Assembly (NCBI RefSeq): GCF_007846085.1
Contig: NZ_VOEJ01000006.1
Location: forward strand, 248,001 to 312,000
From: Mucilaginibacter pallidiroseus
Lineage (GTDB): Bacteria > Bacteroidota > Bacteroidia > Sphingobacteriales > Sphingobacteriaceae
Direction: 5' to 3'
Length of the DNA: 64,000 nt
Shown here: positions 35,319 to 44,743 of the stretch, piece after piece
How the letters are laid out: every line of letters starts with the position of its first letter
Numbering within the stretch: position 1 is the first letter of the stretch
The notes under the pieces: generated by a model
The model's database searches: none
Seen by the model: the letters and a program-made list of their open reading frames with translations, nothing else
What the model was told of the DNA's origin: nothing
Program-made: the position numbers and the translations under genes

Positions 35319-36581
35319 ATGACCTTTGCTAAAAAAATCGACTTAGATTACATTATTACTTTCTTTTTTTTGATGCTTACGGCTAATGCCAATTTCTTGT
35401 CGTCGAGTACAATAGGCTGGTTCGTGATCATGGCGCTGATGATTATTGTTGGCGTTTCAAGAAAGCAATTCAATAAAGAAGATATGCAGCACATCTTCAT
35501 TTTTACGCTGTGTTATTCATTTTATGTACTGTTTAGGTTTTTTTTAATAAATGATCTGGCTCCCGATTATTTGGGCAGCGACATGATCTTTTTATGCAAG
35601 TATGTTTTCCTGGCGTTTGTGGTTGCCACCGTTTTAAAGGAGCGTGCTATAGCTTATATAGTAAAGGTTACAACCCATTTAACGGTAATATCATTCGTGT
35701 TTTATGCGCTGCAGCTGCTCTCGCATGAAACAATGTATCGAACGTTTTCGGCTATTAACTTTCCAACAGGCAACGAAATACCGGGCTATACCAATGTGCT
35801 ATTTTTTACTTTTACGCAAGGCTTTCACGATTTTAGCAACTCGGGCTTTGTTTGGGAGCCGGGATCCTTTGGTTGTTTTTTAGTGATAACGTTGATGTTT
35901 CACTTTTTCTTAAATCGCTTTAAATTTGACGGGACTGCAATCATCCTGATAATTGGCAATATCTCAACGTTCTCTACAACAAATTATCTTGGATTGCTGG
36001 TATTACTGTTCCTTGCTTACAGGTATCGTGTTCCTAAAATTAATCTGTGGGTTCTTATCATGATACCGGTGTGTATACTGCTCGTTATTTTTATACCATT
36101 TTTGGGAGACAAAATCATTGAAACGTACAGCGAAGACATGCGGGACCTGAACCATTTGCGCGTTTTAGAAAAGTATTACAGGCATAACCGCATGCAAATT
36201 CCGTTAAACCGTTTCTCAAGCATGTGGCATATCATGGATAGTTTCGGAAATAAGTTAATTATGGGTGTAAGTAATAAGTATAACGAAATCTTAAATAAGA
36301 GTTATACCGTAAATATATCCAATGGCGTTTTCGACTTTTTTGCAAAGTTTGGCGTGCTGGGTTTCCTTTATCTTGCTTTTAGATATGGAAGATTCTGCAA
36401 AACATTTGTATCAAAAAACGAAAATGTTGCTTATTGTTTAGGCATATTGTTGATAACCAGTTTTGGCGAACCAATACTTGCGTTACCATTCATTTTAATA
36501 TTCATGTTTTTCTCGAGAGAACAAGTGCCTCTTGTTAAAATTCAACAACGAAGGCGCACGCTGCAAGATATGGGATATTGA
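35319..36581 (+). CDS. polymerase-like polytopic membrane protein (second Wzy candidate)
   Basis: The 420-residue protein has about ten membrane helices. It has a long loop between the later helices (roughly 255-320, KIIETYSEDMRDLNHL through SFGNKLIMGVSNKYNEIL) that would lie in the periplasm. Arg and acidic residues in such loops are typical of Wzy-type polymerases, though there is no sequence signature. FVWEPGSFGCFL before a helix is also seen in O-antigen polymerase-like proteins. It follows an acetyltransferase by 25 bases. Confidence 0.75.
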   Translation: MTFAKKIDLDYIITFFFLMLTANANFLSSSTIGWFVIMALMIIVGVSRKQFNKEDMQHIFIFTLCYSFYVLFRFFLINDLAPDYLGSDMIFLCKYVFLAFVVATVLKERAIAYIVKVTTHLTVISFVFYALQLLSHETMYRTFSAINFPTGNEIPGYTNVLFFTFTQGFHDFSNSGFVWEPGSFGCFLVITLMFHFFLNRFKFDGTAIILIIGNISTFSTTNYLGLLVLLFLAYRYRVPKINLWVLIMIPVCILLVIFIPFLGDKIIETYSEDMRDLNHLRVLEKYYRHNRMQIPLNRFSSMWHIMDSFGNKLIMGVSNKYNEILNKSYTVNISNGVFDFFAKFGVLGFLYLAFRYGRFCKTFVSKNENVAYCLGILLITSFGEPILALPFILIFMFFSREQVPLVKIQQRRRTLQDMGY

Positions 36582-36599
36582 TATATAGAAGCGCAAGTT

Positions 36600-37463
36600 T
36601 TGGGTAAGTATAGAATAGCTGTTTTATTGGCATCATATAACCGCAGGGAGAAGACACTTGCTTTTTTGGCAAGCCTTTTTTCGCAAAGGAATTTTGATGT
36701 ATCGGATATAGACATCTATTTACTTGACGATGCATCTTCAGATGGTACAGCTACTGCTGTAGCCGGCAGTTATCCAAATGTAAAGGTTATTACCGGTACC
36801 GGTAAGTTGTTTTGGGCAGGAGGTATGCGAACAGTTTGGGACCACGCAAGATCCCAGGGGCAGTATGACCTGTTTTTGCTTTTTAATGACGACGTGGAGC
36901 TAGTTGAAGACGCCGTGCAGCGAATAATAAGTTGTTACGATGTTGTTAAAAATGCTGGTTCGGTTATAGTTGGATCAACGCGCAGTAGGGTTACCGGCAA
37001 ACTAACGTATGGGGGGCATACGCTCAATAAAAAAGGACATGCTGCCTATAATTTGATTACACCTGATGATAAAGAGCCATTGCCTTGCCATTTAGTTAAT
37101 GGCAACGTGTTATTAGTTGATGCTTCAGCAGTGGAAAAAATAGGGATATTGAGCGATAAATACACCCATTACCTGGCTGATTTTGATTACAGTATGAACG
37201 CATACACTGCCGGGCTTGGTGTATTTGTAGCGCCCGGCTATTATGGATATTGTGAAGACGACCATGGTAATAGTTGGTTGTCTGCATCTTATTCGATAAA
37301 AGATCGTATAAAGTATTTATATAACGTAAAGGGATTAGCTTACCACGAATATTTGTACTATATTAAAAAACACTTTCCGGCAAGTTATGCAGGTGCAGTT
37401 TTCAAATTATGGCTAAAAACATTATTCCCTGTTATTTGGGATAGATTTAAACAAAGGGGATAG
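36600..37463 (+). CDS. GT2 glycosyltransferase, rhamnosyltransferase-like
   Basis: The TTG start is 18 bases after the polymerase-like gene. The 287 residues show IAVLLASYNRREKTLAF, IYLLDDASSDGT and the LFWAGGMRTVWDHA segment. That segment is common in the GT2 branch containing rhamnosyltransferases. The acidic site is LLFNDDVELVEDA, and CHLVNGNVLLVDASAV and YLADFDYSMNAY follow. No membrane helix is seen. Rhamnose as donor is only a suggestion from the subfamily. Confidence 0.85.
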   Translation: MGKYRIAVLLASYNRREKTLAFLASLFSQRNFDVSDIDIYLLDDASSDGTATAVAGSYPNVKVITGTGKLFWAGGMRTVWDHARSQGQYDLFLLFNDDVELVEDAVQRIISCYDVVKNAGSVIVGSTRSRVTGKLTYGGHTLNKKGHAAYNLITPDDKEPLPCHLVNGNVLLVDASAVEKIGILSDKYTHYLADFDYSMNAYTAGLGVFVAPGYYGYCEDDHGNSWLSASYSIKDRIKYLYNVKGLAYHEYLYYIKKHFPASYAGAVFKLWLKTLFPVIWDRFKQRG

Positions 37464-37469
37464 GTTACA

Positions 37470-38654
37470 TTGAAGATTGTCATCTTAAATAATGATTTTA
37501 GGGTATACTGGAAGGGCCGGTTGGTTTATCTGCATAGTTTTTTGGCGAGTAATAACATTGCGTTAGACGCGATTGAATTATTTGGAAGCGGTTCACCATA
37601 TGAGTTTGATACGGTGGATAATTCGAGAGAATGGTGGAGATGCCTTTTTCCTGATAATAGTTCCGCAGATCTTGACGGCCGTACCATAAAAAGCGAGTTA
37701 TTTAAGCAGTTGGACGTTCTTAAGCCCGATTTAGTGATTGGGCCATCCATAGCCTTTTATGCCGGCGCTTTGGGCTTAGCTTGGGCAAAGGCAAACGGTC
37801 GTAAATTTGTAATGTTTGATGATGCCAAGCCTGAGCAGGTTAAGCGTAGTTGGCTGGTACAAACCATTAAAAATATTATCACATCTCAGGCTGATGCTTT
37901 TTGGCTTCCATCGCCGAGTTATGATGAGTATCATGAAAAGTTTAGAAATGATGACACTGTGGTATTTTATGGTTTTAACTGTATTGATAACGACCTTTTT
38001 AAACCACAAAATCCTCAACCATCGGCCAGTAAACAAATAGTGTGTGTAGCAAGGTTGGTGCCTATCAAAAATATTGAAAGCTTATTACGCGCATGGCAGG
38101 AGGTCCAAAATGTTAGTGATTACAAACTAAAAATTATTGGTAACGGTTTGGAAGAGGGCAAGCTAAGAAGGCTTAAGGCGAACCTTAACTTATCCTCTGT
38201 GGTTTTTACCAATACGGTTGATAACGAAAACTTAGCAACTCACCTGCACAACGCCAATGCTTTTGTGTTGCCCAGCCTGTCTGAAACCTGGGGGCTGGTG
38301 GTAAACGAGGCTATGGCTGCCGGCTTGCCGGTTTTGCTAAGCACCCATATAAACGCAGCTACAGATCTATTGCAAGAAGGTGAAAACGGTTACGCGTTCA
38401 ATCCCTACGATATTCAGAGTATTACAAAGGCGATAATTAAATTTATCAATCTGCCGGATAACGAAAAGGGCCTAATGAGCGAGCGGTCTGTAGGTATTAT
38501 TGATAGTATGAGTTACCATCACATGGGAGCTAACTTGTTAAAGGCACTAAAGCAGCTCGAGACATCCAAATTTAAAAAGCCTGGTGTAGTTGCCTCGGCA
38601 TTGATAAGACGGTGGCATGGGCGTTACAATACGGCCGGGTGGGATAAGCTTTGA
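37470..38654 (+). CDS. GT4 family glycosyltransferase
   Basis: The start is a TTG six bases after the GT2 stop. The 394-residue GT-B protein has an acceptor half with VIGPSIAFYAGALGLAWAK. The donor half shows IVCVARLVPIKNIESLLRAW, LKIIGNGLEEGKLRRL and LPSLSETWGLVVNEAMAAGLP, the standard GT4 E-x7-E site. A helical C-terminal extension follows. It is part of the run from 34616 to 39705. Confidence 0.9.
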   Translation: MKIVILNNDFRVYWKGRLVYLHSFLASNNIALDAIELFGSGSPYEFDTVDNSREWWRCLFPDNSSADLDGRTIKSELFKQLDVLKPDLVIGPSIAFYAGALGLAWAKANGRKFVMFDDAKPEQVKRSWLVQTIKNIITSQADAFWLPSPSYDEYHEKFRNDDTVVFYGFNCIDNDLFKPQNPQPSASKQIVCVARLVPIKNIESLLRAWQEVQNVSDYKLKIIGNGLEEGKLRRLKANLNLSSVVFTNTVDNENLATHLHNANAFVLPSLSETWGLVVNEAMAAGLPVLLSTHINAATDLLQEGENGYAFNPYDIQSITKAIIKFINLPDNEKGLMSERSVGIIDSMSYHHMGANLLKALKQLETSKFKKPGVVASALIRRWHGRYNTAGWDKL

Positions 38655-38670
38655 CTGCCTGCTAAATAAT

Positions 38671-39705
38671 ATGATGCATTCTAAAGAGTTTAAGGTAAAT
38701 AATTTTGATCTGCTTAGATTAATTGCCGCAACACAGGTAATTGTAGATCATTACTTTCAACATCTTAAATTACCTATAAGCCGGTTTGGTATCGATCTGT
38801 TATACCTATTTCCGGGGGTGCCCGTATTTTTTATCATTAGCGGATATCTTATTTCAGCATCTTACGAACGTAATAACAATATTAAGGTTTACGTACGCAA
38901 CAGGCTGTTACGTATTTACCCTGGCTTATGGGTTTGTATAATTGTCTCGGCTATTGTGATACATATTACTGGTGTCAGGATGTTCAATAAACAAGTGTTA
39001 GCCTGGCTTCCGGCCCAATTTTTAGGCCTTATCTATACCCCATCGTTTTTAAAAGATTACGGTTTTGGATCATACAACGGTAGCTTATGGACCATACCTA
39101 TTGAGTTACAATTTTACGCATTATTGCCTTTGTGCTATTTTTTGTTCAAGAAACAGCGTTTTAATGTTTATTTGTATTGCGCGTTGCTTGTATTTGTGGT
39201 TGCCAACATTGTTACGCAAGTAGTGCCAATAAATGAAAGGTTATCAAAACTCATAAGCTATACTTTTATACCTCACTTTTACCTTTTTTTGCTAGGTGTG
39301 TTAATGCAACGTCTGCAACTGTACAAATCGCCGGTTATTTATAGTAGAGCCGTTTACTGGTTAATCGGTTATATTGCTTTCAGTCTCTCGCTGTCAGGGG
39401 TCATTGAGCCTGTTACTTATACGCTTATCAAAAACATTATCCTCGCGTTCACGATTTTGGCGTTAGCATACACTGCTCCTACTTTATCAAAAAAATTGCT
39501 TCGATCAAATGATATCTCTTACGGCATTTATATTTATCACGGCCTCATATTAACAGTTGCCGTGCAATTAAAACTGGCCAATAACCTAAATCTTTTAATA
39601 TTAGTTGCTGCAAGCTATTTATTAGCCTATCTGTCTTGGATAGGTGTTGAAAAACCATTTTTGCGTAGAAAATCAAAAACCATACATACGCTGCCAAAAG
39701 ATTAG
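38671..39705 (+). CDS. acyltransferase family 3 (OafA-like) membrane protein
   Basis: I take the ATG at 38671 (MMHSKEF); an in-frame GTG-type start at 38617 would overlap the upstream gene. The 344-residue protein has about ten membrane helices. It has the family-3 signature near the start: DLLRLIAATQVIVDHYFQ with the conserved Arg and catalytic His, then PGVPVFFIISGYLIS, NRLLRIYPGLW and a late YGIYIYHGLI. It moves acyl groups (usually acetyl) onto lipid-linked or polymeric sugars across the inner membrane. It closes the plus-strand run. Confidence 0.9.
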   Translation: MMHSKEFKVNNFDLLRLIAATQVIVDHYFQHLKLPISRFGIDLLYLFPGVPVFFIISGYLISASYERNNNIKVYVRNRLLRIYPGLWVCIIVSAIVIHITGVRMFNKQVLAWLPAQFLGLIYTPSFLKDYGFGSYNGSLWTIPIELQFYALLPLCYFLFKKQRFNVYLYCALLVFVVANIVTQVVPINERLSKLISYTFIPHFYLFLLGVLMQRLQLYKSPVIYSRAVYWLIGYIAFSLSLSGVIEPVTYTLIKNIILAFTILALAYTAPTLSKKLLRSNDISYGIYIYHGLILTVAVQLKLANNLNLLILVAASYLLAYLSWIGVEKPFLRRKSKTIHTLPKD

Positions 39706-39827
39706 CGGCATTAAGGGATTTTAAAACAAGGGCTGAGCATAAGTTGTACAAGACAGTTAATCTATTAGAATGATTAACCATATATCAATTCAGCTAGATA
39801 TAGCGTGTAGAAGTTAAAGAGAGTTTC

Positions 39828-41225
39828 TTAAAAAGCATTTTCTTCGCCGCGTACGCTATTCCAAATCGTTAGGAATATAATTTTCATATCTAACAAAAAT
39901 GACCAATTTTCGAGGTACCAAACATCTGCCTCTACGCGCTGTTGCATAGCCTCTGTTGTCCTGGTTTCACCACGTAAGCCCTTAATTTGAGCATAGCCGG
40001 TAATACCTGGTTTTAAAAAGTGGCGTATCATAAATTTGTCAATCAGTTTACCATATTGCTCGGTGTGGCTAAGCATGTGAGGACGTGGGCCAACTATGGA
40101 CATATTGCCCATCAGTACATTAAAAAATTGCGGTAATTCATCAATACTTGTACGCCGCATAAATGAGCCCAACTTGGTAATTCGGCTATCGTTACGGGTG
40201 GCTTGTAAGGTGTCGCTATCTTTGTTTACTTTCATGCTCCTAAACTTGTAGCACCAAAAAGGGTTATTATCACGTCCGGAGCGTAGTTGTTTAAACAATA
40301 CCGGCCCTTTTGATTCCATCTTAATAAGTACGGCTAAAATTGGATACAGCCAACTGAACAAGAAGATGATTACAAAAAGTGAGAAACCAATATCAAAAAC
40401 ACGCTTTAAAAACCTGTTAAGCATATTTTCCAAAGGTTCCGACCTTACCGATATAATAGGTATATGGCCAAAGCTTTGTATTACAAGCGGTTTTGATCCG
40501 TAATCAAAGTACTCAGGCACAATTTTAAATCGGATCAGATTTTTGTCGGCATCTATCAGCAATTGGCTTATTTTTTCGCTTTCGGCTACAGGCAACGTAC
40601 AAAAAATCTCATCTACACTGTTTGCAAGTACATAATCAATGCAATCATTTATATTACCAAGATACGTTTTGCTGCTATCATTTGGCAAATTGTCATCAAA
40701 ATAGCCAACTAACTGATAGCCACGATCGGGATTGCGATGTAAAAACTTTTGCAAATCATTACTTATGCGGCCGCTGCCTACAATTACTGCCCGGCGCGTA
40801 TCATACAATATCGATCGGCTGCGTTTACGGATCGTTAAAAAAACAAGCTTCCATAAAAAAAGCAGTACGCCAAATATTGCAGATGAGTAGATAAGGTATC
40901 CACGAGTAATAAAATACGCTTTTACGCCTATAACAATTGCTACAGAGCAGATTAGGCTAAGGAACAGGAGATAGGTTTTTATTACATCCCTATAAATATC
41001 TACGGAATCTTTATTGAGAACTTTGTCATACAGCCTGGTAATATTTGCTGACAATAACCAAGTAAGGTTAAACACAAGTACGATTGGGAGATAGCTCTTA
41101 TTGGTGAACCAAAGTATTAAATCCTTATCAACAATATAATAAGCAATAACCATACTCAAATTTAAAATCATATAGTCAACAGTTAAGTTGATTGATTTTA
41201 TAAATGTTGCGTAACGGTTTAACAT
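39828..41225 (-). CDS. wcaJ: undecaprenyl-phosphate sugar phosphotransferase (WcaJ-like initiating enzyme)
   Basis: This enzyme starts repeat-unit synthesis by moving hexose-1-phosphate (usually glucose) from a UDP-sugar to undecaprenyl phosphate. The 465 residues carry four N-terminal membrane helices, a Rossmann-like CoA-binding-type domain (AVIVGSGRISNDLQKF) and a further membrane segment near 275-295. The catalytic sugar-transferase domain follows, with GPVLFKQLRSGRDNNPFWCYKFRSM, RRTSIDELPQF, SIVGPRPHM and PGITGYAQIKG. The domain order matches the WcaJ/exopolysaccharide glycosyltransferase family. It is the only such initiating enzyme in the window. Confidence 0.92.
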   Translation of the reverse strand: MLNRYATFIKSINLTVDYMILNLSMVIAYYIVDKDLILWFTNKSYLPIVLVFNLTWLLSANITRLYDKVLNKDSVDIYRDVIKTYLLFLSLICSVAIVIGVKAYFITRGYLIYSSAIFGVLLFLWKLVFLTIRKRSRSILYDTRRAVIVGSGRISNDLQKFLHRNPDRGYQLVGYFDDNLPNDSSKTYLGNINDCIDYVLANSVDEIFCTLPVAESEKISQLLIDADKNLIRFKIVPEYFDYGSKPLVIQSFGHIPIISVRSEPLENMLNRFLKRVFDIGFSLFVIIFLFSWLYPILAVLIKMESKGPVLFKQLRSGRDNNPFWCYKFRSMKVNKDSDTLQATRNDSRITKLGSFMRRTSIDELPQFFNVLMGNMSIVGPRPHMLSHTEQYGKLIDKFMIRHFLKPGITGYAQIKGLRGETRTTEAMQQRVEADVWYLENWSFLLDMKIIFLTIWNSVRGEENAF

Positions 41226-41675
41226 AGTTGAAGGTTGCTGTAATTACAATTAAGGCTTAATGTATTTGATCACTGTTTTACTTGTATGTCTGCGTAATTG
41301 GAATAACCTCTTAATGCTTCAAGACCTGTAAAAAAACATCTAACAATATTGATTGCAACACATTGCAGGTAAAGTGATAAGGAACTAAGCGTGCTTCAGG
41401 CAACTTAACACTTCAAATACAATCAAGCTTTCAATTAATTAACTAAACCAATGCTTACAAGTTTATTGAGTGTCATCTCCATAGGTATGTATTTACCGGA
41501 ACTCTTGAAGCGTGGCTATTAGCTTATAGGGACTGCCTCAGCTCTGCGTCTTTTTCTTTCGATTTAACTTAAATATCGTTGCTATGCCTCCTATTAGATA
41601 ATAGTGACGATATTAATTAACTATCCAATTATACTTGAGCTTGCATTAAATAGTAACAAATTGCTATTTAAGCAG
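41226..41675. other. 450-base spacer between wcaJ and fcl, no gene seen
   Basis: Both flanking genes read leftward, so this spacer should contain the wcaJ promoter. I see no ORF of coding character, tRNA or strong hairpin. It is AT-rich with several short ATTAATTAACT-like words (41434-41446, 41613-41624). No exact TAnnTTTG with a -33 partner was found on the minus strand. Confidence 0.5.
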
Positions 41676-42620
41676 TTATTGTACGGTAGTAGCTGACTGT
41701 TTATCTAAAAAATCAGCGTAGGCCAGCTTGATACCCTCTGCTAGCTCAACTTTATATTTCCAACCACGGCTTGCAAGTTTGCTAACATCCATCAGCTTAC
41801 GCGGTGTACCATCGGGCTTTGATTCGTCAAAGTCAATCTTGCCGGTATAGCCTGTAATATCTTTTATCAGGTAGGCCAGATCTCTGATGCTGATATCTTC
41901 TCCTGTGCCAATGTTTATAAGTCCTTCTTCATCATACTCCTGCATCAGATAATAGCAGGCATCTGCAAGGTCGTCCGCGAATAAAAACTCACGACGTGGC
42001 GTACCGGTTCCCCAAATAGTAACACTCTCGGCATTGCCTTCTTTAGCTTCATGAAAGCGACGGATTAAAGCAGGCAACACATGAGAGTTTTGCGGATGAT
42101 AATTGTCGTTGTACCCATACAAATTGGTTGGCATAACCGATATATAGTTACAGCCATATTGCATGCGATAAGCATCACATAATTTAATACCGGCAATTTT
42201 TGCAATAGCGTAGGGCTCGTTGGTAGGCTCAAGCGGGCCTGTAAGCAAATATTCTTCCTTTAGTGGCTGAGGTGCCATTTTTGGATAAATACAACTCGAA
42301 CCCAAAAACATTAATTTTTTAACGCCTGTAGCGTGTGAGGAGTGGACTACGTTATTTTGAATCTGTAAGTTTTCATATAAAAACTCGCCGCGATAGGTGT
42401 TGTTCGCTACAATTCCACCTACTTTAGCTGCAGCCAAAAAAACGTAATCAGGTTTATTTTCTTCAAAAAAGCTTGTGACAGCTTGTTGGTCGCGCAAATC
42501 TAATTCGGCAGATGTGCGCGTTATAATATTTGTAAATCCTTCTTTAACTAATTTGCGATGAATAGCAGAGCCTACCATACCGCGATGGCCGGCTATGTAT
42601 ATTTTAGCATTTTTTTCCAT
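41676..42620 (-). CDS. fcl: GDP-L-fucose synthase
   Basis: Fcl epimerises and reduces GDP-4-keto-6-deoxy-mannose to GDP-L-fucose with NADPH. The 314-residue extended SDR has [10 protein letters not shown] near the start, the AAAKVGGI segment unique to the family, the Ser/Cys site [10 protein letters not shown] and the catalytic YAIAK, followed by [11 protein letters not shown]. All active-site elements look intact. It lies seven bases downstream of gmd and completes the pathway that feeds the GT11 fucosyltransferase near 15 kb. Confidence 0.95.
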   Translation of the reverse strand: MEKNAKIYIAGHRGMVGSAIHRKLVKEGFTNIITRTSAELDLRDQQAVTSFFEENKPDYVFLAAAKVGGIVANNTYRGEFLYENLQIQNNVVHSSHATGVKKLMFLGSSCIYPKMAPQPLKEEYLLTGPLEPTNEPYAIAKIAGIKLCDAYRMQYGCNYISVMPTNLYGYNDNYHPQNSHVLPALIRRFHEAKEGNAESVTIWGTGTPRREFLFADDLADACYYLMQEYDEEGLINIGTGEDISIRDLAYLIKDITGYTGKIDFDESKPDGTPRKLMDVSKLASRGWKYKVELAEGIKLAYADFLDKQSATTVQ

Positions 42621-42627
42621 CTATAAA

Positions 42628-43749
42628 TTATTCAAATTGATTTTTGATGGCGTATCCTGAATCTTTTAACAATTTCTCGCGGCGGAACAGATCGACATCA
42701 GCTGCTACCATTTCCTTTACAAGCCCCTGAAGATCATATTTAGGGACCCAGCCTAATTTGTCTTTTGATTTGCTGGGGTCGCCAATTAATAATTCAACCT
42801 CAGTAGGGCGGAAGTATTTAGGATCAACAGCAACTACTTCGCTGCCGATAGTAACCTGGTAGTCTGGATTAGAGCAGCTCACCACATAACCTTTTTCATC
42901 TACACCTTCGCCTTTAAAATCAACTTCAATGCCTACTTCAGCAAAAGCAAGTTTAATAAAGTCGCGAACCGTAGTTGTGATACCGGTAGCAATTACAAAA
43001 TCCTCAGGTTGTTCCTGCTGTAAAATCAAGTACATTGCTTCAACGTAGTCCTTGGCATGCCCCCAATCGCGACGTGCATCAAGGTTACCCAAGTAAAGTT
43101 TATCCTGAATATTAAGCGCTATTTTGGCAACTGCCCGGGTTATTTTACGGGTAACAAAAGTCTCTCCACGCAGAGGGCTTTCATGGTTAAACAAAATACC
43201 GTTACATGCATACATACCATAAGCTTCACGATAATTTACGGTAATCCAGTAAGCGTAAAGTTTTGCAACGGCATACGGCGATCTTGGGTAAAATGGAGTA
43301 GTTTCCGACTGAGGAACAGCCTGCACTAAGCCATACAACTCAGATGTAGAAGCTTGATAAATCTTAGTTTTCTTGGTAAGATCCAAAATGCGTATAGCTT
43401 CCAACAAACGTAAAGTACCTATACCATCGGCATTAGCTGTATATTCAGGGGTATCAAAGCTTACTTTTACGTGGCTCATTGCTCCGAGATTGTATATCTC
43501 GTCGGGTTGTACCTGCTGTATTATACGGATAAGATTAGTTGAATCAGAAAGGTCACCATAGTGCAACACAAAACGTTGATCTTCTTCATGCGGATCATGA
43601 TAAAGGTGGTCAATTCGGTCAGTGTTAAATAACGAGCTTCTGCGTTTTATGCCATGTACCTCGTAGCCTTTCGACAGTAATAAATCAGCAAGATATGCAC
43701 CATCTTGTCCTGTTATACCTGTTACTAAAGCTCTTTTTTTTTCTGCCAT
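42628..43749 (-). CDS. gmd: GDP-mannose 4,6-dehydratase
   Basis: Gmd converts GDP-D-mannose to GDP-4-keto-6-deoxy-D-mannose, the first step to GDP-L-fucose or GDP-rhamnose-type sugars. The 373-residue SDR has [12 protein letters not shown] (NADP binding), [24 protein letters not shown], the catalytic YAVAK in [12 protein letters not shown], and [16 protein letters not shown], all standard for Gmd. It is co-transcribed with fcl. The divergent spacer upstream should hold its promoter, but none is clear. Confidence 0.96.
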   Translation of the reverse strand: MAEKKRALVTGITGQDGAYLADLLLSKGYEVHGIKRRSSLFNTDRIDHLYHDPHEEDQRFVLHYGDLSDSTNLIRIIQQVQPDEIYNLGAMSHVKVSFDTPEYTANADGIGTLRLLEAIRILDLTKKTKIYQASTSELYGLVQAVPQSETTPFYPRSPYAVAKLYAYWITVNYREAYGMYACNGILFNHESPLRGETFVTRKITRAVAKIALNIQDKLYLGNLDARRDWGHAKDYVEAMYLILQQEQPEDFVIATGITTTVRDFIKLAFAEVGIEVDFKGEGVDEKGYVVSCSNPDYQVTIGSEVVAVDPKYFRPTEVELLIGDPSKSKDKLGWVPKYDLQGLVKEMVAADVDLFRREKLLKDSGYAIKNQFE

Positions 43750-43983
43750 GATATGATGTAATAAGTTTTAGACGATATTTTGTAAAAGTAATAAGTTTGA
43801 TTTAATAATAATTAAAATTACAAAAAAATATTGGAGTGATTTTGTGATAATTACAATTTTTTATATTTAGTTTCATATATTTGAATCATAAATTAATATT
43901 CTGCGTGGTTGTGCAGACTTGTAATAAGTGTCTCCTATTTGTAGCTAAATCCTGGATAAGCAAAGTAGGATAGTTTCCGTTAG

Positions 43984-44712
43984 ATGATGAATATACAAAC
44001 TTTAGAGATATTTGGCTATCCGGTATTTGTTTCTCGACTTGACCAAATTGATTTGAAGCATAAGTATGCTATTAATACGATAAATCAATTTTCATATGTT
44101 ATAGCTGAACGCGATCCTGAGTTTAAGGAAGCACTTATGTCATCAGATATTTTATTACCCGATGGTGTTGGCATTGTAGCCGCAGCTCAAGTTTTAAAAG
44201 GTGAAAAAATTAACAAAATAGCCGGTGCAGATTTACACCGGTTTTTACTTGAGAAACTTAACGCAGAAAATGGAAGTTGTTTTTATCTGGGGGCGTCTAG
44301 CGAAACCCTGAATAAGATTAAAAATCGTTTGTCTGGAGATTACCCAAACGTAAATTTCGGATCGTATTCGCCACCATTTAAGCCAGCTTTTAGCACTGAA
44401 GACAATGACGAAATGGTAAGACGGGTAAATGCATTTAAACCTGACGTTTTGTTTGTTGGCATGACGGCACCCAAACAGGAAAAATGGGTCCATGCAAACA
44501 AGAAAAGGCTTGATGCAAAAGTAATTTGCTCAATTGGCGCAGTCTTCGACTTCTACGCAGGTACCGTGAGTCGACCAAACCAATTCTGGGTAAAAATAGG
44601 GTTGGAGTGGTTTATACGGCTATTTAACGAACCCAAGCGCATGTGGCGGAGATACTTGCTTTATGGGCCAGTATTTGTTGGAGAAATCGTAAAATCAAAA
44701 TTGAAGCGATAG
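43984..44712 (+). CDS. WecG/TagA/CpsF family glycosyltransferase (GT26)
   Basis: GT26 enzymes add N-acetylmannosaminuronate or N-acetylmannosamine (or other hexoses) to an undecaprenyl-diphospho-sugar acceptor. The 242-residue protein shows the family motifs LPDGVGIVAAAQ, GADL in the second helix, YLGASSETL, VLFVGMTAPKQEKWVHAN and CSIGAVFDFYAGTVSRPNQFW. It ends in an Arg-rich helix typical of membrane-associated GT26 proteins. It is read alone on the plus strand, with genes pointing the other way on both sides. Confidence 0.92.
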   Translation: MMNIQTLEIFGYPVFVSRLDQIDLKHKYAINTINQFSYVIAERDPEFKEALMSSDILLPDGVGIVAAAQVLKGEKINKIAGADLHRFLLEKLNAENGSCFYLGASSETLNKIKNRLSGDYPNVNFGSYSPPFKPAFSTEDNDEMVRRVNAFKPDVLFVGMTAPKQEKWVHANKKRLDAKVICSIGAVFDFYAGTVSRPNQFWVKIGLEWFIRLFNEPKRMWRRYLLYGPVFVGEIVKSKLKR

Positions 44713-44743
44713 GCATCAATTAACAAGCCTATATAATTTGCAG

